A model generated the notes under the pieces. The model saw nothing but the letters and a program-made list of their open reading frames with translations. It searched no databases and was not told where the DNA came from. The position numbers and the translations under genes are program-made. A stretch of DNA of 64,000 nucleotides, from positions 1-64,000 of the forward strand of contig NZ_JBOEGM010000034.1 of NCBI RefSeq assembly GCF_050633425.1. Direction: 5' to 3'. Shown one piece after another: positions 61,904 to 64,000 of the stretch. The stretch's first letter is position 1, and the number at the start of each line of letters is the position of its first letter. The DNA is from Pelagimonas sp050633425 (GTDB lineage Bacteria; Pseudomonadota; Alphaproteobacteria; Rhodobacterales; Rhodobacteraceae).

Positions 61904-62329
61904 TTAGGGGAGTGCGCGGCCAAGGGGATAGGTTACGAGGAACCAAATAATGAGCGGCATCAGGATGGTGCCGGCACCAAACCAAAGCGGGCGACGCTCA
62001 CCGATCATCCACATGATTACGAAGGCCATCACGGGGGCGACATATTCGAAACCAAAGAGCGACATCGCAAAGATTCCGATGGCGAGAATGGCGGCATAGG
62101 CCCCGGTCACCAGAAAGGCGCGGAGGCTTTGGGTCTGATGCTCGGTGGGTTTGAGAACCAGAAATGCGCCGCAAATGGCAATAATAATTGAGATATAGTT
62201 GGGGACTGTTTTCGGCGCGAGATTGCTGCCTTCAACCGTTTCCACATAGGTCGGGATCACAAAGAAATAGAGCGCTAACCCGAGCAGAAAAAAGAACGCA
62301 CCCGAAATGCGATCCGCAGAAATTCCCAT
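61904..62329 (-). CDS. tctB: Tripartite tricarboxylate transporter, small permease TctB
   Basis: A 141-aa protein with four hydrophobic helices (residues 9-25, 45-62, 75-92, 98-135 with a break), the usual TctB layout. The N-terminus RISGAFFFLLGLALYF and the mid-loop SNLAPKTVPNYISIIIAICG are family-like. Lies 11 nt upstream of tctA and 57 nt downstream of tctC. Confidence 0.9.
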   Translation of the reverse strand: MGISADRISGAFFFLLGLALYFFVIPTYVETVEGSNLAPKTVPNYISIIIAICGAFLVLKPTEHQTQSLRAFLVTGAYAAILAIGIFAMSLFGFEYVAPVMAFVIMWMIGERRPLWFGAGTILMPLIIWFLVTYPLGRALP

Positions 62330-62352
62330 AATGCCCTCCCAAGCGTAATGGT

Positions 62353-62378
62353 CCCCCCGCGCCTTGAGGCGCGAGGGG
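62353..62378 (-). promoter_or_regulatory. Intercistronic stem-loop between tctC and tctB
   Basis: CCCC-C-CGCGCC and GGCGCG-A-GGGG pair around a TTGA loop (ten base pairs, one mismatch), without a T-run. Such structures after a binding-protein gene often protect its mRNA, so that the periplasmic component is made in excess over the permeases. Confidence 0.65.
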
Positions 62379-62386
62379 CTGTGACA

Positions 62387-63334
62387 TTATTTGGCGAACA
62401 GAACCTTGGCGTTGGCCAGGCCGTCGACCATCATCTGATGTGTGCCTTCTGGGCCCATATTGTGGGGCGCGCCTTTGACTGCGTTTGCGACAATCTCGGC
62501 AACTTCTGGCGATCCGATGGCCTCATCCATAGCGGCGGCAATCGCTTTGAGAGCAGCCGGATCGGTGCCTTTGCGCATGGCAAGGAAGAAGACTGGATCA
62601 ACATAGGCCGCAACACCGGATTCGGTGAAGGTCTTGACGTCTGGCGCATAGCTGAGGCGCGCCTGGTTGGCACCAGCAATAACTTTCATGTCGCCGGATT
62701 CGAGGTATGGGAAGTGCTCGCCCGAACCAAAGCCCGCCAGAACCTGACCGCCAAGGATCAGTTTCATGACCTCTGCACCACCGTCGGCGGTAACCAGATC
62801 AAATGTCGCGTCGGTCGCAGCAGTCGCCTGTTTCATCATCAGAACTTGGGGCGGGGCCATTGTCGCAACCGTCGCGCCTGAGTTCTCTTTGGAATAGGCC
62901 ACCAAGCCTTCCAGATCGTCGAATGGCGCATCTTTGCTTGCAACCAGAGCAAGTTCGGCCACGGCGATGGTGCCGAGGTAATCGAAGCTCTCGGTGTCAA
63001 AGGGCAAGCTGTCGCCGCGCTGAACAAGCTGGACAAGCACCGGGATGCTAACGCCCATGCCGATCGTTGTGCCGTTTGCCGGGCGCTGTGACAAGCCGGT
63101 GAACATGGCAACGCCACCGCCACCTGGCTTGTTTTCGACAACGATGTTCCAGCCGGTGTTCTCTTCCATGACGCTGGCCAGCACTCGGCCCATTGTGTCA
63201 GTGGAGCCACCAGCACCAAAACCGATTTCGATGGTCAGTGGGCCATCGGGTGCCCAGTCTTCCGCAACTGCCGGAGCAGCAACAGCCATGAGCGCCGCGG
63301 CGCCGAGAGATAGAATTTTGGATTTGAGTTTCAT
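62387..63334 (-). CDS. tctC: Tripartite tricarboxylate transporter substrate-binding protein
   Basis: A 315-aa Bug-family periplasmic receptor. Signal peptide MKLKSKILSLGAAALMAVAA with cleavage after AVA near residue 24. LTIEIGFGAGGSTDTMGRVLA (about 33-53) and NIVVENKPGGGGVAMFTGL (about 63-81) are the two Bug motifs that close over a carboxylate ligand. Bug proteins bind citrate, dicarboxylates or aromatic acids; the specific ligand cannot be read. First gene of the tctCBA-sulfatase-usp unit; 73 nt after the metallo-hydrolase gene. Confidence 0.94.
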   Translation of the reverse strand: MKLKSKILSLGAAALMAVAAPAVAEDWAPDGPLTIEIGFGAGGSTDTMGRVLASVMEENTGWNIVVENKPGGGGVAMFTGLSQRPANGTTIGMGVSIPVLVQLVQRGDSLPFDTESFDYLGTIAVAELALVASKDAPFDDLEGLVAYSKENSGATVATMAPPQVLMMKQATAATDATFDLVTADGGAEVMKLILGGQVLAGFGSGEHFPYLESGDMKVIAGANQARLSYAPDVKTFTESGVAAYVDPVFFLAMRKGTDPAALKAIAAAMDEAIGSPEVAEIVANAVKGAPHNMGPEGTHQMMVDGLANAKVLFAK

Positions 63335-63407
63335 GAATAGTCCTCCCTTAGGTATTTCAGTTGCTCGACCGTCTCTGTGTCCCTTACCGGACGAGCACAT
63401 TCTTGCG

Positions 63408-64000
63408 TTACTTGTTCTGTTCGATCTCCAGTCGCGACACCGCACCTGCGCGGAGTCGAGCGACCTGTTTCAACAGCCCCTCTGGGTTGACGAACAGGTT
63501 GGGCTCGCCTTCGGCCCGCTGTGCCAACAGCTGTCGATTTTCGTCGAGGTTGTCAGCGAAACCGTGCGTGGTCAAGTTGACCTCGAGTTTCTCTTCGGGG
63601 CTTTCGATCAGCGCGCGGACCTGATCGACGCTATTGATATAGGCCTCGACCTGTGATGGGCCTTCAATGGCATTCAGGCCCAGCCCACCGATCACAATCG
63701 CACGGTGTGTGTTGTTTCCATCTTTGACGTCAAAGGAATACGACGCCGTGCCCCATGTGTGGCCGGGTGTTTCAAAAACCTTGAAGGTGTTCCCACCAAT
63801 CTCAATGCTGTCGCCATCAGCAACAACCATTTCCGGCTCGATCATCTCCCAGGCGCGACGCCCGCTTGAGGCCGCAGCAGAGGCTGTTGCTTCGTCCCAA
63901 CCGGTTTGGGTCATTACAAAGGTGGCGTTGGGCAGAAGCTCTTTCATCGCCTTGGCTCCACCCGCATGATCAAAGTGACCATGGGTCATCAGCACATATT
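63408..64000 (-). CDS. Metallo-beta-lactamase-fold hydrolase (5' end outside window)
   Basis: C-terminal 197 codons of an MBL-fold enzyme; the frame stays open to the window edge, so the N-terminus is missing. The zinc motif H-x-H-x-D-H is in VLMTHGHFDHAGG, with further ligands probably in FETPGHTWGTASY (His). The later part is long and helical, ending LRAGAVSRLEIEQNK. The substrate is unknown; alkylsulfatases, lactonases and lactamases share this fold. Same strand as the transporter operon. Confidence 0.85.
   Translation of the reverse strand, partial: YVLMTHGHFDHAGGAKAMKELLPNATFVMTQTGWDEATASAAASSGRRAWEMIEPEMVVADGDSIEIGGNTFKVFETPGHTWGTASYSFDVKDGNNTHRAIVIGGLGLNAIEGPSQVEAYINSVDQVRALIESPEEKLEVNLTTHGFADNLDENRQLLAQRAEGEPNLFVNPEGLLKQVARLRAGAVSRLEIEQNK

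Overview
The window looks like a chromosomal segment of a marine alphaproteobacterium of the order Rhodobacterales (Roseobacter group). The evidence is gene content and style: a short-form HisG with a HisZ partner, an XdhABC/BMP-ABC purine cluster, coenzyme B12-dependent NrdJ, a DUF1489 protein, tripartite tricarboxylate transport genes, GC-rich codon use and many ATGA stop/start overlaps. No rRNA, tRNA, CRISPR array, prophage or intact insertion sequence was seen. The genus cannot be fixed from the sequence alone.

Layout. 0.8-2.8 kb: the head of the S10 ribosomal operon (rpsJ-rplC-rplD-rplW), closed by a terminator where rplB would normally follow. 2.9-6.8 kb: aquaporin, TSUP permease, glycosyltransferase and a macrodomain/PARG-like protein. 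6.8-8.4 kb: no convincing gene, several short tandem repeats. 8.4-18.7 kb (minus): one long operon, xdhA-xdhB-xdhC followed by a BMP-type ABC importer that has a voltage-gated-like K+ channel gene and a 60-codon linker ORF inside it. 19-26 kb: dnaE, a membrane protein, a lipoprotein, gltS, slyX and an unknown protein. 26.9-31 kb: an AT-rich spacer, a 56-aa membrane protein and hisS-hisZ-hisG. 31-36 kb: a YghU-type GST, a YdcF-like protein, a frameshifted membrane protein, DUF1489 and nrdJ. 36-45 kb: an IS3-type transposase remnant, a 2158-aa RTX/cadherin-repeat surface protein and a divergent membrane LytTR regulator. 45.3-46.7 kb: decayed genes. 46.7-64 kb (minus): a catabolic region.

The catabolic region is the most interesting part. 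Reading down the minus strand it runs: metallo-beta-lactamase-fold hydrolase (cut by the window end), tctC-tctB-tctA importer, a cytoplasmic sulfatase coupled to tctA by ATGA, a universal stress protein, then a promoter flanked by two copies of a 12-bp operator-like sequence. After that come an 84-codon ORF, hpaE, hpaD, a succinate-semialdehyde dehydrogenase, hpaG-like, hpaH, hpaI fused to a DUF2218 domain, an aldehyde dehydrogenase, a thiamine-diphosphate enzyme and an AbrB-family membrane protein. The hpa genes encode most of the homoprotocatechuate meta-cleavage route to pyruvate and succinate. I infer that the region imports an aromatic (possibly sulfated) acid, removes sulfate in the cytoplasm and degrades the ring. 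No clear hpaF isomerase, ring hydroxylase or regulator is visible.

Coordinates of starts were chosen from ribosome-binding sites, stop/start overlaps and family lengths. Functions come from recognising motifs and remembered family features, not from database searches.
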